64,000 nt of DNA from Sipunculus nudus (GCA_026874595.1 CM049308.1:93983624-94047623), one strand, 5' to 3'; counted from the stretch's first letter, positions 50,401 through 62,087 are shown. Numbers and translations are program-made. The notes: generated by a model from the sequence alone, not told the origin.

Positions 50401-52143
50401 CCTATAATAAAGAGAAGCATATAACAGTTTTAGCAACAAGTTAAACATGAATTTCAGAATGTGTGTTTGTTACCTTATCAAAACTGTTCAGTGTAGGCAT
50501 ACTCAGAGATGTTACATTCTGTCATGTAAAAATAATAAAATATGAATCTCTAACATTCTTACGGTAAATCTCAAACGTCATGCTTGCTCATATTTAAATA
50601 TATTTATACACATCCACACACGGTTATAATTTTGTGCTCTCTTTTAAAAAAGTGTAATGCTAAATCTATGAATGTTAACCAAGCCATTAACAATTCGAAC
50701 ACATGCCCACCTGAACTGCTGCTTACATATGTCATCCAGGTCCTTCCTTGTTGTGACTCCAAGACTAAAAAGCACTCAAAAATCAAGCATAATACACAAC
50801 ACAAAAACAATGGGTGCTCGCATGGTGAAGAATAATGTGCATGCCCGCGTGTTTCAAGGATGCCACGGCAATATTAAAAATATTAACAATTTTAATATAT
50901 CCTTTACTGTCAGTAATACACATATATCGCTTATAAACCGCACTGAAAGCATTTTTCCGTGAAATGTTTGTTAGTCTAGAACAGATTCCATCAGGATTCA
51001 ATCAAAACCTATACTACAGCCAAGGAGGTTATGAGTCTCGTGACAACATAATAAGTCATACCTACTAATGATCTGTCCTTAATTATTTATATTTTACCTG
51101 TTAAACCCCTGAACGTAGACGTCTATCATCCGAGCCAGACAACTGTACTTAGAGTCAACAAAATCCTCCTGGGATTCTGAAATATATTACACCAGCTGAT
51201 GAACCCGGTTACCAGGCCTTTTATCGGGTTTGGGGGTATACATTGAATGGGATGAATAATTTTGGCTCAATTATTTTTTTTTAATTCTGAAAATTAAAAC
51301 AAAATATAGATTTTCAGTGGGATACTCTATACAAATTTGTTTATGTTTTTGTGGCTATGCCTATGAGGCTTGATATTCATACATCGGTGTGTTCACTTTG
51401 AAGACCGGAACCGGAATAGGACACGGGGGCATTCAAAGTTTAGAAGATCTTTGACTGGTTACATATATTATTATTGTAAGACGTATAAAGGATATATTGA
51501 TTTAAGGAAGATATGAAAGATGACTTAAATTCCTAAAGAAAGAACCGGGAATACGCATGCCCTGTTTGTCACAGAAGTGGAACCAAGGGGATCCAGGAGG
51601 TCCGGACGTCCCCCTCCCCCTTTTTTTAAGGTTTTCAGACCGGACCGTTGGAACTTTTTTTTTTTTTAGTTTTTGTATTGCTTAAATATTGTACTAAAGG
51701 TGGGAAACTACTCAAATTAAGGAATAATTTTGTTAGATGGAGCTTGCGATCCAACACCATTATCAAAACTCGAGTCTTTCTGCGTGTATTGTTGAATGAC
51801 AAGCTTCCCAGTTTTTTAGATAACATAGTAAAATTAAAAAAATGAATCATGAAATGAAGACGGTAGTAACACGGAAAAAAAAAACATTTTCACATAGACC
51901 TGTACTCTATATACACAACATGGACAGCCCTCTGAAATGACGGAATAATGTAAATTATACTTGTACGATAAAGATAGAGAGACATATATGAAGCTTACTG
52001 CATGTTTCACATGATGCACTTTAAAACGGCCATACTCCATGGGACCTACCTTCGAAGTGTCCTTTTGCTTCTTTGAGAGTGGCGTCCAAACTTCGATAGA
52101 CAGTGGTCAGGGCCGCCACCAAATGCCCTGTGTCCACCTCCAT
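44462..52143 (-). CDS. SELENOL: Selenoprotein L, copy 2 (SelL-2), 10 coding exons, two Sec codons
   Basis: Exons (minus strand): 52143-52050, 51176-51098, 50764-50711, 50401-50356, 49947-49711, 47186-47064, 46621-46583, 46025-45927, 45144-45034, 44497-44462. They splice to 305 residues with UGA read as Sec at 156 and 159 (motif U-K-P-U). The N-terminal ~90 residues look helical. The rest is an AhpC/TSA-like thioredoxin fold: LVLILLRKFA before the redox motif, then RDHVIQIQ, AEIEAAGGHVMVVTFGPREG, DTGC, DEERK, KPYKNIKDDPHQ and MGGDFIVDRDGTLLMVHA. SelL proteins are thiol/selenol redox proteins; the substrate is unknown. All splice sites are GT-AG. Introns are compact compared with SelL-1. The last exon, joined at AAG/GTAACC, adds VVKTQQRGDFD. 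Without that splice the frame would end ten codons later. Confidence 0.92.
44498..45033. repeat. SelL-2 intron 9, mostly six copies of a ~65-bp repeat
   Basis: From about 44645 to 45033, a unit with CCTGTCATGTCAATATACAG, CTCTGTAATACAC and GTGGTTTACCTTAAGTAC repeats about six times with divergence. The last copy abuts the exon 9 donor. Confidence 0.85.
45034..45144 (-). CDS. SELENOL: SelL-2 exon 9
   Basis: 111 bp, encoding MGGDFIVDRDGTLLMVHA and ending EQILHALKK at donor GTAACC. Acceptor CGGTAG. Homologous to the terminal coding exon of SelL-1. Confidence 0.88.
45240..45498. repeat. 25-bp minisatellite in SelL-2 intron 8
   Basis: About ten copies of a 25-bp unit containing GGACACTCCATATTGTCCAT. 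ORFs across it on both strands (repeating W-H-G-L-D-T- or M-D-N-M-E-C-type peptides) are artefacts. Confidence 0.95.
46165..46285 (+). mobile_element. Possible tRNA-derived SINE head in SelL-2 intron 7
   Basis: GGGTTCAAATCCCGG near 46229 matches a polymerase III B box, with a weak A-box-like CTCGCTGGTGAAGC about 55 bp upstream. The sequence beyond lacks a tRNA acceptor stem. It lies in the intron between exons 7 and 8. Confidence 0.4.
47064..47186 (-). CDS. SELENOL: SelL-2 exon 6
   Basis: 123 bp, phase 0, acceptor TTTCAG, donor AAG/GTAGAC. Encodes AEIEAAGGHVMVVTFGPREG through DTGCSFQMVTDEERK, the central AhpC/TSA-like segment. Confidence 0.92.
47187..49710. other. SelL-2 intron 5
   Basis: Longest SelL-2 intron (2.5 kb). 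Unique AT-rich sequence with a G-run near 48073. On the plus strand, about 48954-49020 could be a short terminal exon of something else (see findings). No repeat array. Confidence 0.6.
49711..49947 (-). CDS. SELENOL: SelL-2 exon 5 with the U-K-P-U motif
   Basis: 237 bp, identical in length to SelL-1 exon 5. Acceptor TTCCAG, donor CGA/GTATGT. TGA codons at 49755-49753 and 49746-49744 encode Sec 156 and 159 in context KFA-U-KP-U-RDHV. Coding similarity continues on both sides of the TGAs and into exon 6. Confidence 0.93.
50356..50401 (-). CDS. SELENOL: SelL-2 exon 4
   Basis: 46 bp, encoding NSEVRECFEELTGQE. Acceptor TTATAG, donor GAG/GTCAGC. Confidence 0.87.
50711..50764 (-). CDS. SELENOL: SelL-2 exon 3
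   Basis: 54 bp, encoding LGVTTRKDLDDICKQQF. Acceptor TTTTAG, donor CAG/GTGGGC. Confidence 0.86.
51098..51176 (-). CDS. SELENOL: SelL-2 exon 2
   Basis: 79 bp, encoding SQEDFVDSKYSCLARMIDVY and on to GFN. Acceptor TTTCAG, donor ACAG/GTAAAA. It completes the split Glu codon of exon 1. Confidence 0.88.
52050..52143 (-). CDS. SELENOL: SelL-2 exon 1 (start codon)
   Basis: ATG at 52143-52141 starts MEVDTGHLVAALTTVYRSLD; donor GAAG/GTAGGT. No signal peptide is evident, suggesting an intracellular protein, though this is inference. Confidence 0.9.
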
Positions 52144-54001
52144 CGTGCAGTGCTTAACAAGAGCGCCCCCTGTATCTACACACTTCAGACCTTTGCCAAA
52201 AAACTAAAATATTACAGATATGTTGTTGTCAGTGATGGTACAAGACAAATCACAGATATGCAAGTTGCGGACAAATAAAAGATTAATTTTGAGGTAATCG
52301 ATAACACAAAATAATGTTAATGTTGAGATTTCATTCAATTTAAGGTTGCCACCTCACATAATTGTCAGGCATACGTTATGACACAGAACCCTTTAGTACA
52401 ATTTCCAGTAGTAACAATATGGTAAAAATAGTAACAGTATAGCCGTGACAACCCGACTCAGTAGGGAATGAAAATTAGGCTGGTAAGCCTACTTGAGTCG
52501 TGACACAAGCAATATCGAGGAATGCATGGCAGTGGTCTTCCATCATATTGCATTCATATTGTTGTAAACAGGGCATAATCTTAACATAATGCTACGAATG
52601 ATGCATAACACAAGATGCATAATAAAATATATTGCAAGACAATACATGTGAGCTAACAAACGCAACTGAAATCCCGTCTCTATGGTAACGAGTCATTTCC
52701 TGTTCGCGTACAAGTTGGCTGCACCCAGTAACCCGTGCGAGCCATGCTTGTATTCATGCGGTCAAAAATTCAACAAACATGCGGAGGGATTTACCAATAT
52801 GTTGAGTTAGAACGGAACTTTTCTCGTTCATGTTGGTGTTGTTAGAAAGTACACTAAAATGCAAACGATTAGTCTGGTTTATGTCAATTGACAGTGCTCC
52901 TGTAGGCCGTGAGGCGTTGTCAGAATTGACGAAAATATTTGCATCCTTATGTGGCCTTATAATGCGTTCCCCAGACCTAGATGTGAGGGCACTCTGGCAG
53001 GCCGGTAATCTGGTGGTGATGTCAGAGGGCCGATATGGCGCTAGTAACAGTACAGTTCCCAATTGTGATTTGTACAGGTTAGATTGGCAATTGTACCATT
53101 ACAGTTGACAATTTTGATTTGTACCAGGATAAATCACAATAACGATTTGTACAGGCACAATTGCGAATCTAACCAGATTGCCATTTGTACCATGACATAA
53201 ATATATATGCACTACTTTTGCATGCATATTGCTTACTGAAGTAGTCATGTGTGGATTTATCTGCGAAGTGCACCACAGTGATACCAGACAACAAATACAA
53301 CCATTTAAAAGACGACAATGCGACAAAAGATAGCCTACTTACTTCACGGGGGAAGGGAAAAAATTTAAAGAGACGTCTGGCTATGTCGACCGCTTGACTA
53401 GCGACCTGCTGGTTTATATAAGATTATGCGCATGCGATTGGTAAACCGACATGTACACGCAGTATCCATAGTAACGTCCATTAGCTGTGGCTGTATAATT
53501 ATTCACTAGAATGGTTATTACAGAAAATTCGCATATTAATGATATCTCACTGCAACTATTTGTTCATCATAATATAGCTATTTTTTAGTGTTATATTTAG
53601 TGGTGCGCGGGCATGTCCCCTGTGTGCTCGGCATGTTACTGAGTCCTGGTAATATAGGTGTTTTTACAATGTTGAAGAGACATTGACAGATTTAATTACG
53701 ACATTAACCAAATTTAAAACCTTTTACATCTACTTACTGAACTGGCCCAGGCGGCAGGACACTGGATTAGATGATTCAGACGGAGCCTCCTGTGGCTCGG
53801 CCGGATGTTCGTTCACACCAGTGTCTACTATATACTTTGCTCCCGGCATATACGACACCATTAATCTTAGATCAGTGGTAGGCATGAAAAGTGGCATCCT
53901 GCCCTACATTCATATAACATGATCTGTGACCTGTATCCTCACACTGCCTGCCTCAGAGGCACTTGACGTGTAAATCCTGGATAATTCAGTAGTTTTATTT
54001 T
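52144..54001. other. SelL-2 upstream region
   Basis: Presumed promoter side of SelL-2. Contains a small fold-back at 53079-53172. The overlapping ORFs at 52754-53108 (both strands) and 53683-53922 show no family signature. Nothing else recognised. Confidence 0.5.
53079..53172. repeat. Imperfect inverted repeat
   Basis: TTAGATTGGCAATTGT (53079-53094) is the near-perfect reverse complement (one mismatch) of ACAATTGCGAATCTAA (53157-53172). GATTTGTACAG also recurs nearby (53068 and 53143). It could be a small fold-back or MITE remnant. Confidence 0.6.
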
Positions 54002-55095
54002 TTAGCTCAGCTGACGTTCAGTCATGCTGTGCTATAGCGATGGGTCTTTGTCCGTCGTCCTTCCGTCTGCCCGGCGTGCCGTCCGGCCTCCAGCCGGCCG
54101 TCCTTCCCTTAGAACGGCACAAATCGTAACCGTTAGGGCTAGGATCATGAACCCTATGCAGTCTTAGAGGTTCTAAAAAGATCTCCTTGCAAACCTGAAA
54201 TTAGGTCACTGCGACCTATATTCTCCGAGTTACGGGGTGTGTTTGCACCCCTCAGAATTAATTCTTATAGCCAAAATTATTTTCATCCCAAACCTTCCAT
54301 CCTTCACATACGGCTCACCTACCTACAGGGGAAGAACCATAATTATTTTGAGGTCACAGTAGGTCACAGGACCCACTTCTTTGAAAAGCTTGTGGGTGTA
54401 TTTCAAGCCAAACCTTTCATCCAAAACCGTAAATCTTTCACATATGGCTCACCTACCAAATGGGAGAAGAATCCTATAGATTTTGAGATCACAAGGTAAA
54501 AGGTCAAGCTCAGAGGATCCACTTCAAAACATTGTTGACACATTTCATGCTACACTTTTTATTCCAAACCTTCCAGCATTGACATATCGCTTCTCCACCA
54601 ATAGGGGAAAAGACCTATTGATTGTGACGTCAAAGGTCTAGTTCACAGCACCAAGTCCTTGCGTGGAGTCCTTTTAAGGCAAACTTTTCAACCTATACCT
54701 TCCATCTGTCATATATGGCTTACCTACCAATAGAGGGAGAACCCTATTGATGTTGAGTTCAATAGGTCACAGGTCAAGGTCACAATACTAAATTGTTCCA
54801 ATTGCTTGAGAACATATTTCAAGCTAAACTGATTATCCCAAACCTTCAGTCTTTCTCATATGCCTCATCTATGCATCACTCTATTTGATTCAATATCTTC
54901 ATATTTATGGGTCTTTTTGCTTAAAGTAATAACTTATTGATTTTTTGGTCAGCTGGTCAGGAGGTTAAAGGTTGCAGGTAAAAGTTATTCACAAATTGGC
55001 TGCCAAGTGATTACTCCAGTTTTAAGTGGTTAGTAGTTACCCATCACTCTAGACAGAATCAAATTGATATTTGTGCAAAAGGCCAAGGTCATACG
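54002..55095 (+). mobile_element. Dispersed repeat beginning TTTAGCTCAGCTGA
   Basis: Starts with TTTAGCTCAGCTGA, the reverse complement of the end near 18350, followed by a CCGTC/GTCC-rich tract. It then holds about five diverged internal repeats of 110-180 bp built on 'CCAAACCTTnCAT...TTTCACATATGGCT...CACCTACC' and 'GGTCAnAGGTCAAGGTCA'. Non-coding. The right boundary is uncertain. Confidence 0.55.
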
Positions 55096-55339
55096 TCAGG
55101 GATGTTCACAATAAAAACTTACTTTGTAGACCATCTCTATTTTCTTGTATATATAACCATTGCACTCGAACTGGTACAGCTCTCTGTGTTGCAGTAATTG
55201 TGTGCGACACTTTTGATATATGACTCCCTTTTGCATCAACCCATTCAATGATAAGGGCATCATTAGTGCAAAACAAAAAAAAACCACTCTGTTGCTGGGG
55301 GTATTACTAAATGCTTCGGCCAGGCATTAAGACTATGAG

Positions 55340-56481
55340 AGTATGATGATCAACACAGAGGATGATCAACACAGAGGATGATCAACACAAAGTATGATTA
55401 ACTAAGAGGATGATCAACACAGAGGATGATCATCACATTGGATGATCAACACAGAGGATGATCAATACAGAGGATGATCAACACAAAGTATGCTCCACAC
55501 AGAGGATCATCAACACAGACAATGATCCACACAGAGGATGATCAACACAGAGTATGATCAAAACAGAGGATGATCAACACAGAGGATGATCAACACAGAG
55601 TATGATCCACACAGAGGGTGATCAACACAGAGGATGATCAACACAAAGTATGATCCACACAGAGGATGATCAACACAAAGTATGATCAACACAGAGGATG
55701 ATCAACACAGAGGATGATCAACACAATGTATGATCCACACAGAGGATGATCAACGCAGAGGATGATCACGTGGATGATAATCAACACAGGTAATGATCAA
55801 CACAAAGTATGATCCACACAGATGATCAACACAAAGTATGATCAACACAGAGGATGATCAACACAGAGGATGATCCATATAGAGGACGATCAACGCAGAG
55901 GATGATCACGTGGATGATAATCAACACAGGGTATGATCAACACAAAGAATGATCCACACAGAGGATGATCAACACAAAGAATGATCAACGTCAAGCGTGG
56001 GCGTCTAGATAAGGTAAGAACACGGAGTATGATCAACAGGGGATGATCGACAAATAGAATGATCAACACAGTAATTGATCAACACACAGGATGATCAACA
56101 CAAAGTATGATCAACACAGAGGATGATCAACACAGAGGATGATCAACACAGGGTATGATCAACACAAAGTATGATCCACACAGAGGATGATCAACACACA
56201 GTATGATCCATACAGAGGATGATCAACACAAAGTATGATCAACACAAAGTATGATCAACACAGAGGATGATCAACACAGAGGATGATCAACACAGGGTAT
56301 GATCAACACAAAGTATGACCCACACAGAGGATGACCAACACAAAGTATGATCCATACAGAGGATGATCAACACAAAGTATGATCAACACAGAGGATGATC
56401 AACACAGAGGATAATCAACACAGAGGATGATCAACACAGGAAAGTATGATAAATATAGAGGATGTTCACAGCGGATGACCA
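55340..56481. repeat. 16-bp satellite, left part
   Basis: About 70 copies of a unit based on GATGATCAACACAGAG, with a TATGATCAACACAAAG variant. It continues after the LINE insertion (59855-60190). Confidence 0.95.
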
Positions 56482-56498
56482 ACACAGAGGATGGACTA
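56482..56498. repeat. Candidate 17-bp target-site duplication, left copy
   Basis: ACACAGAGGATGGACTA occurs here and at 59838-59854, directly flanking the LINE. The first 12 bases are satellite consensus, but the GGACTA extension is not, which supports a true duplication. Confidence 0.65.
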
Positions 56499-56699
56499 AT
56501 AATAATAATAATTTATTTCTTATATAGCGAATTTCCATTTCAATGTTATGTTCAAATGCGCTTTACGTGGTTTAAATATATAAAGGAATGAATAAAATAA
56601 AAAAATAAAATTACTAACGGTACACACTAAAAATTTCTTAAAATTTCAATGTCAGAAAAAAACTAAGTATTCAGACCAAATCTGAATCATAAACTATAG

Positions 56700-57261
56700 G
56701 CTTCTATGAATAAGTATGTCTTAAGACATAATTTAAAAGTTTTGTAGCAAGCTAGGTCTTTGATTGCACTTGGCAGAGTGTTCCAGAGATTAGGCGAAGC
56801 AAATGCATAAGCTCTCTTCCCATACTCCTGCTGTCATCTTGGTACAGCCAGTAGGTTTTGATGAGCTGATCGAAGCTCCCTTAGTGAGTATATGGATACA
56901 ACAGCTCTGATACGTATGTGGTTGCCTGATCATGCAGTGCCTTCCATGTAATGGTTAGAATCTTAAAAGCAATGCGTTGTTTGACAGGGAGTCAGTGAAG
57001 ATCTTTCAGTATTGTAGATATACTATTGTATTTTGATGTCCTAGTTAAAACCCTAGCTGCTGTGTTTTGCACTCTTTGTAATTTCTTGAGCAGTTCACAC
57101 GGTAAGCCATATAACAGGGAATTGCAGTTGTCTAATCTGGAGCTGATAAAAGCTCTCCTGGTTAGAGAGCTCCTGATGGCACTGATATTCCTGAGGTGGA
57201 AATAACAGGTTGAGCATATGTTGTTGACATGCTGTTCCAAACTCATGGTATGAATAAACAC
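56700..57261 (-). pseudogene. LINE ORF2 C-terminal region
   Basis: Encodes LDNCNSLLYGLPCELLKKLQ, then RVQNTAARVL, a conserved CR1/L2 tail. A TGA replaces the Trp expected after LKDLH (near 56990). Beyond it the text continues as YGKRAYAFASPNLWNTLPS, again typical of the tail. Inactivated by the stop. Confidence 0.85.
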
Positions 57262-57697
57262 AACCTAGGTTTCTGGCTTCCGTGTTAGATTTTACCTCTA
57301 GATGTCCGACATGGATGCCAGTGAAAGGAATCTTTTTCAGAGGCCTTGGAAAGTTATGAAGAGCACTTCTGTTTTCTCATCGTTTAATTTCAGTTTGTTC
57401 ATGTTTATCCATGATTTAATTTCTTACACACAGCTTTCAATTTTCGCCATTGCAATGGTAGCTGAAGAGGATGAAGCAAGTTTGTAAGACACATACAACT
57501 ATGAGTCGTCTGCATAATGGTGGGAGTTGGTTTTATGCTTGACAACCATATCACCCAGAAGGCTTATGTAGAGTGAGAACAGGATGGGTCCCAGTACCGA
57601 ACCCTGGGGGACTCCTCACTCCAAGACTCTAGGGTTCGCCGTCTCGCCTGCCTTCACCACTGCTTGGTCGCGTTCCATAAGATACGTCCGCAGCCAC

Positions 57698-58636
57698 TCA
57701 ACAACTCCCCCCAGACATGCCAAATCTCTCCCGCAAGCGACGAAGAAGTATGATATGGTCCACAGTGTCAAAAGCTGCAGAAAGATCCAGTAAAACTAAT
57801 ATGACTCCCGCCTTTTGGTCAAGGGACCTCATCAGATCATTATGAACCCTGAGGAGGGCTGTTTCTACAATATGGTTAGCTCGATAAGCTGACTGAAGAG
57901 AATGGTGCATGTTATTGTCATCCAAGTAATTCCCAAGTTGATAAGCTACGACTCGTTCAATAACCTTGGACGGGAAGGAAAGATTTGACACAGGCCTAAA
58001 ATTCTTCCGGAGATCCGGGTCTAATGATGATTTCTTCAACAGAGGAGTCACAAGTGCATGCTTCGTTTCTGATGGAAACCCTCCATCTGCGAGTGACTGG
58101 TTAACTATCCGGGTGATCGTTGGTAGCGGGACAAAAATATGATCTTTCAGTAGCCAATAAGCCCACGGATCTAAGGCACAGGACTTCGTGGGTGAAGCGA
58201 GGACCATCTTTGAAAGCTCCATCTCACTCACCAGTGTGAAGTGTGACAATGTTGGATCTCCAACAGCTCCTTCCGGTGCCACCTCTGTGATGGTCTCCTC
58301 AAACATTGTCAGGATAGTGCTGATTTTACTAATGAAGTAGTCATTGAAAGTTTCAGCTGACAATGTGCTTACATCATTGCATTTTGGGTCCGTCAAGCTC
58401 CTAACAAGATTGAAGAGCTTCCTTTGGTCAGTTCCACACTCTAGTACCTTTTCCTCGTAGTGATTTACTCTGGCTCGGTGGATCATACTATTGACAAGGT
58501 CACGCTGTTGTCTGTGCATCTGCAGGTGAACTTCAAGTTTGCCTGCTTTCCACATGCGCTCATACTTTCGTCTTTTTCTTTTCTCGATCAGGATTTCTAC
58601 ATTCATCCATTCAGTGTGGGGCCTGGTTGTCCTCAC
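57698..58636 (-). pseudogene. LINE ORF2 reverse transcriptase region
   Basis: 312-residue open stretch. KNFRPVSNLSFPSKVIERVV, LQSAYRANHIVETALLRVHN and VLLDLSAAFDTVDH are reverse transcriptase motifs; the last carries the first catalytic Asp. The frame ends before the YADD-type box, so the catalytic core is incomplete in this frame. Confidence 0.9.
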
Positions 58637-58693
58637 TGGGGCGTGGCGGTCAAGAGCAGATGCAAGTATGGAGTTGTACTGTGTGGTTAGTGT

Positions 58694-59500
58694 CTAAATA
58701 TCTGTTGATGGATCATTTAAAATGACAGAGTCCTGGATATCACTTAGCAAAGCCTGGTGATCTAACTGATTATATCTGCGAGACGTGACAGTCTTTCGAG
58801 GGAGGGGTGGTCTCAGCAGTCTCAAGGAGCAATCAATCACACGGTGGTCAGTCTCACGAGATGTTACTTTCACAGATGCTGTGATTTCATCCGTCGACCT
58901 TGACATGACAAGGTCAATGATGTGGCCATCTTTGTGTGTTGGGTCGGACACATGTTGTGTGAATGAGAATGATCTGAGAGTTTCAATGAGGTGTTTTGTA
59001 TCTGGGTGGTATTGACAGTTCCAGTGAATGTTGAAATCTCCCGCAACAAGCACAGGTGATTTAGTGTCAATTTGTTGAGAGGTCAGCAAACTCACCATGG
59101 AAATCAGCTGTCCTAAGACCATTGGCTTTTGATGGCGGCGGACGGTACACAGTAATCAGCTTCAAACTCTGTGTGTTATGAGTGAGTGTAAGCTCAAGTG
59201 ACTCAAAAGAAGTTGGTGGTTGTATTGGTGTATGAGTTTTTGCTTTAAAGGTGTTTCTTAAAACCACAGCTTTTCCTCCACCTTTTCCGCGGCGTCTCGG
59301 AGCATGGATGATACAGTAACCACTGGGGACCAACTCAGCATTTATGTGCATCATATTGTTATTATTTATCCATGTTTCATTAATTGCTATGATATCAGAG
59401 TCCCTGTCTATCACATAGTCTCAAATGGCAGAGGCTTCGTTACATATAGATCTGGCATTGAGAATTGTGAGTCCAAGGTTTGCTGATATTTTGCTTCCAG
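58694..59500 (-). pseudogene. LINE ORF2 endonuclease region (frameshifted)
   Basis: Starts around LGLTILNARSICN (about 59480), has a TGA, then DIIAINETW with the catalytic Glu. A frame change near 59100 leads to VLVAGDFNIHWN and ETDHRVIDCS, the final catalytic motifs of the apurinic-type endonuclease. A stop at 58694 separates it from the RT. Confidence 0.87.
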
Positions 59501-59837
59501 CTTATTGCTTATGTAACACATTCTGACTTACTGACCAACTGACCTGGTTTAAGTGCTTCAGATTTGAAGTGTTTACACCAGCTGGCTTATCATATGGCTG
59601 GTGCTTTGGTCTGATGTTTGTTATTCTCAAAGGTATTTTTACCTTGCCAAAGCCTTTTGTTCCCCGCTTGGTCTGTTTTCGTGCGAGAATGCCTAGTTCT
59701 TTTAACCCTCTGGAATGTGACCACTGTTACAAATGCTGCTTAATAGGTGTAATCAAAACATGGGCGAAAATTGTATAAATGCAGGAGTAAATGTTGGGTG
59801 CAACCTACACAAGTGCTACCCCACAGTGTTTTGGACT

Positions 59838-59854
59838 ACACAGAGGATGGACTA
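59838..59854. repeat. Candidate 17-bp target-site duplication, right copy
   Basis: Matches 56482-56498 exactly. Confidence 0.65.
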
Positions 59855-60190
59855 CATGGTTGATGATCAAAACTGAGGATGATCAACACAGAGGACTTTT
59901 AAAACGTGATGATCAACACAGATGATTATCAAAACATGATGATCAACACAGAGGATGACCAAAACAGATGGTTAACGCAGAGGATAAACACCACAGATGA
60001 TGACTTACACAGAGAATGACCAAAACAGAGGATGACCAACACAGAGGGTGATCAACACAGAGGATGATCAAAACATTATGACCAACACAGAGGATGATCA
60101 AAACATTATGACCAACACTGAGGATGACCAACACAGAGGATGATCAACACAGAGGATGATCAAACATTATGACCAACACAGAGGATTTCA
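59855..60190. repeat. 16-bp satellite, right part
   Basis: Continuation of the GATGATCAACACAGAG array after the LINE insertion, with more GACCAACACAGAG and AAAACATTATGACC variants. Confidence 0.9.
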
Positions 60191-60436
60191 CACAGTGGAT
60201 GATCTTGGTACCAAGCCGTAAGTATGTCCTAATTTTTTTACCTCAGGCACGTTGCTGGACCGTATATTATATATCACCCTTTGGTTATTTAGTCAGGAAT
60301 CCTATGCAATCGTTCTTAATATATTTACCTGAAACTTGCAGGAGTTAGGTTGTCTGGATCAACTTAATTTTTATTTGATTTTACTCAGGGGCTATCCTTT
60401 CACTCTGGCATAGCTATTTTTTTTGTCCCTGTATGG

Positions 60437-61118
60437 AGGTAACCAGAGACTGGAGTTATTGAACCGTGACAAACATTTACTGTGTTGCTGTGTAGTTTGA
60501 TTAGGAGTTATTGAACCATGACAAATATTTATTGTTTTGATGTGTAGCTTGATTAAGAGTTATTGAACCATGACAAACATTTACTGTGTTGCTATGAAGT
60601 TTGATTAAGGGTTATTGAACCATGACAAACATTTGCTGTGTTGCTGTGTAGTTTGATTAGGAGTTACTGAACCGTAACAAATATTTACTGTGTTGCTGTG
60701 TAGACTGATTAGGAGTTATTGAACTGTGACAAACATGTATTGTGTTGCTGTGAACTTTGGCATAGCTATTTTTTTTGTCCCTGTATGGAGGTAACCAGTG
60801 ACTGGAGTAATTGAACCGTGACAAAAATGAATTGTGTTGCTGTGTAGTTTGATTAAGAGTTATTGACCCATTACAAGCATTTCCTGTGTTGCCATGTAGT
60901 TTAGTTAGGAGTTATTGAACTGTGACAAACATTTACTGTGTTGCTGGGTAGTTCGATTAGTAGTTATTACACCATGACAAACATGTATTGTGTTGCTGTG
61001 TAGTTTGATTAGGAGTTATTGAGCCGTGACAAACATGTATTGTGTTGCTGTGTAGTTTGATTAGGAGTTATTGAGCCGTGACAAACATGTATTGTGTTGC
61101 TGTGTAGTGATTAGGATA
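60437..61118. repeat. 52-bp tandem repeat (about 12 copies)
   Basis: Unit contains GATTAGGAGTTATTGAACCG, TGACAAACAT and GTGTTGCTGTGTAGTTT. A flanking segment with TTTTTTTTGTCCCTGTATGG occurs at about 60417 and again inside at about 60766, showing a larger duplication. Confidence 0.92.
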
Positions 61119-61889
61119 CTTGTGGAATTCATTTAGACATTGACCACTTCTTGTTACTATTACACTTATCTATGTCTGTGCACACAGATTCAGGAGGGTC
61201 CAGGCCTCTCCTGCTTTTCCTGCCACATTTTTTTCCAGACCATGTGAACTAAATCACCAGGATCATCTCAGAATATCCTCAAAGACAATTTTTACCATGG
61301 TATGATGTTTTAATAAACCTGTCAACTGACCCATGAACTAAGGCTTATTTACTATATATCCACCTGTTTGAAGTGGCCCAGTAGTTTGGTTGCTTCACAC
61401 TGCTACATGTCATATTTAATGTACAGTTTATCATGCTATGTGATAGACAGTGCTATACAACTGGTGTGTCAAATTTGAAAAATAAATATGGACACTGAAG
61501 TTATAGGGGTCATAATAATCATTTCTGCAAATTTACCTTGAAGATCAAGGTCAAGCTCATCAGGTTTACACTCATCTGAAAACATGGCAAATACATCTGG
61601 TGTGTCAAAACTGATGGCAGATACATCTGGTGTGTCAAAACTGAGGGATAAATTCTTCTGTATTTAAAAAGTTGAAGGGTTCACATTAATAATACAATTC
61701 CACAGTGTGGACCTTGAAGATCAAGGTCAAGATCACCAATATTTATACACATCTGAGAACATGTCGGACACAATTAGTCTCAACTATGAGGGGAATACAT
61801 GCAGTGCTTTCAAATTGATCAAGATCACCATTAATCCTAAAGGTGATGAACCGTAATTTGACTGGCTTGAACTTGAATATTATAGTAGA
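61119..61889. other. Intergenic stretch with GAAGATCAAGGTCAAG motifs
   Basis: Non-coding. Two short direct repeats (ACATCTGGTGTGTCAAAACTGA) near 61590 and 61622. It may be part of a dispersed repeat; no gene seen. Confidence 0.5.
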
Positions 61890-62087
61890 TGTAGGTAGTC
61901 TCACCTCGTAGTACGACCTCAAACACGCCAACAGGCAGCTCCAATCGGACATGGACTCCTCGATGGCTCTCTACAGCTCGGCCCTTATACACACGACACT
62001 CACTGGAGGTCTTCTGGCGTAAAACTGGGGGGGTCCTATGACGGGTCCCGGATCCTTTGGCAGGTCATTTAATCCGTTCCTACTACA
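61890..62087 (-). mobile_element. Putative LTR (3' LTR) of an LTR retrotransposon
   Basis: On the minus strand this 198-bp segment begins TGTAGTAGG and ends CCTACA, with short inverted TGTAG/CTACA ends. It contains a TATA-like TGTATAAGGG near 61985. A purine-rich tract immediately precedes it. Only one LTR can be in the window, so direct-repeat confirmation is not possible here. Confidence 0.55.

Larger units (their letters stand above)
56499..59837 (-). mobile_element. CR1/L2-like LINE, nearly full ORF2 but degenerate
   Basis: Minus-strand order: endonuclease (about 59500-58694), reverse transcriptase (58636-57698), C-terminal tail (57261-56700), then a 3' end reading TATATAAGAAATAAATTATT with an (ATT)n tail at 56499. 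That short-repeat tail in place of poly(A) is typical of the L2/CR1 group. Frame breaks occur between endonuclease parts, between endonuclease and RT, and after the RT. The 5' end at 59837 is probably truncated, since no ORF1 is seen. Confidence 0.88.

Noticed and set aside
52754..53108. Overlapping ORFs on both strands (92 and 102 codons)
   Set aside because: No recognisable domain, no splice or start support, and both strands open by chance over a GC-richer patch.
57302..59778. Plus-strand ORFs between 57302 and 59778
   Set aside because: Mostly antisense shadows of the LINE ORF2 encoded on the minus strand.
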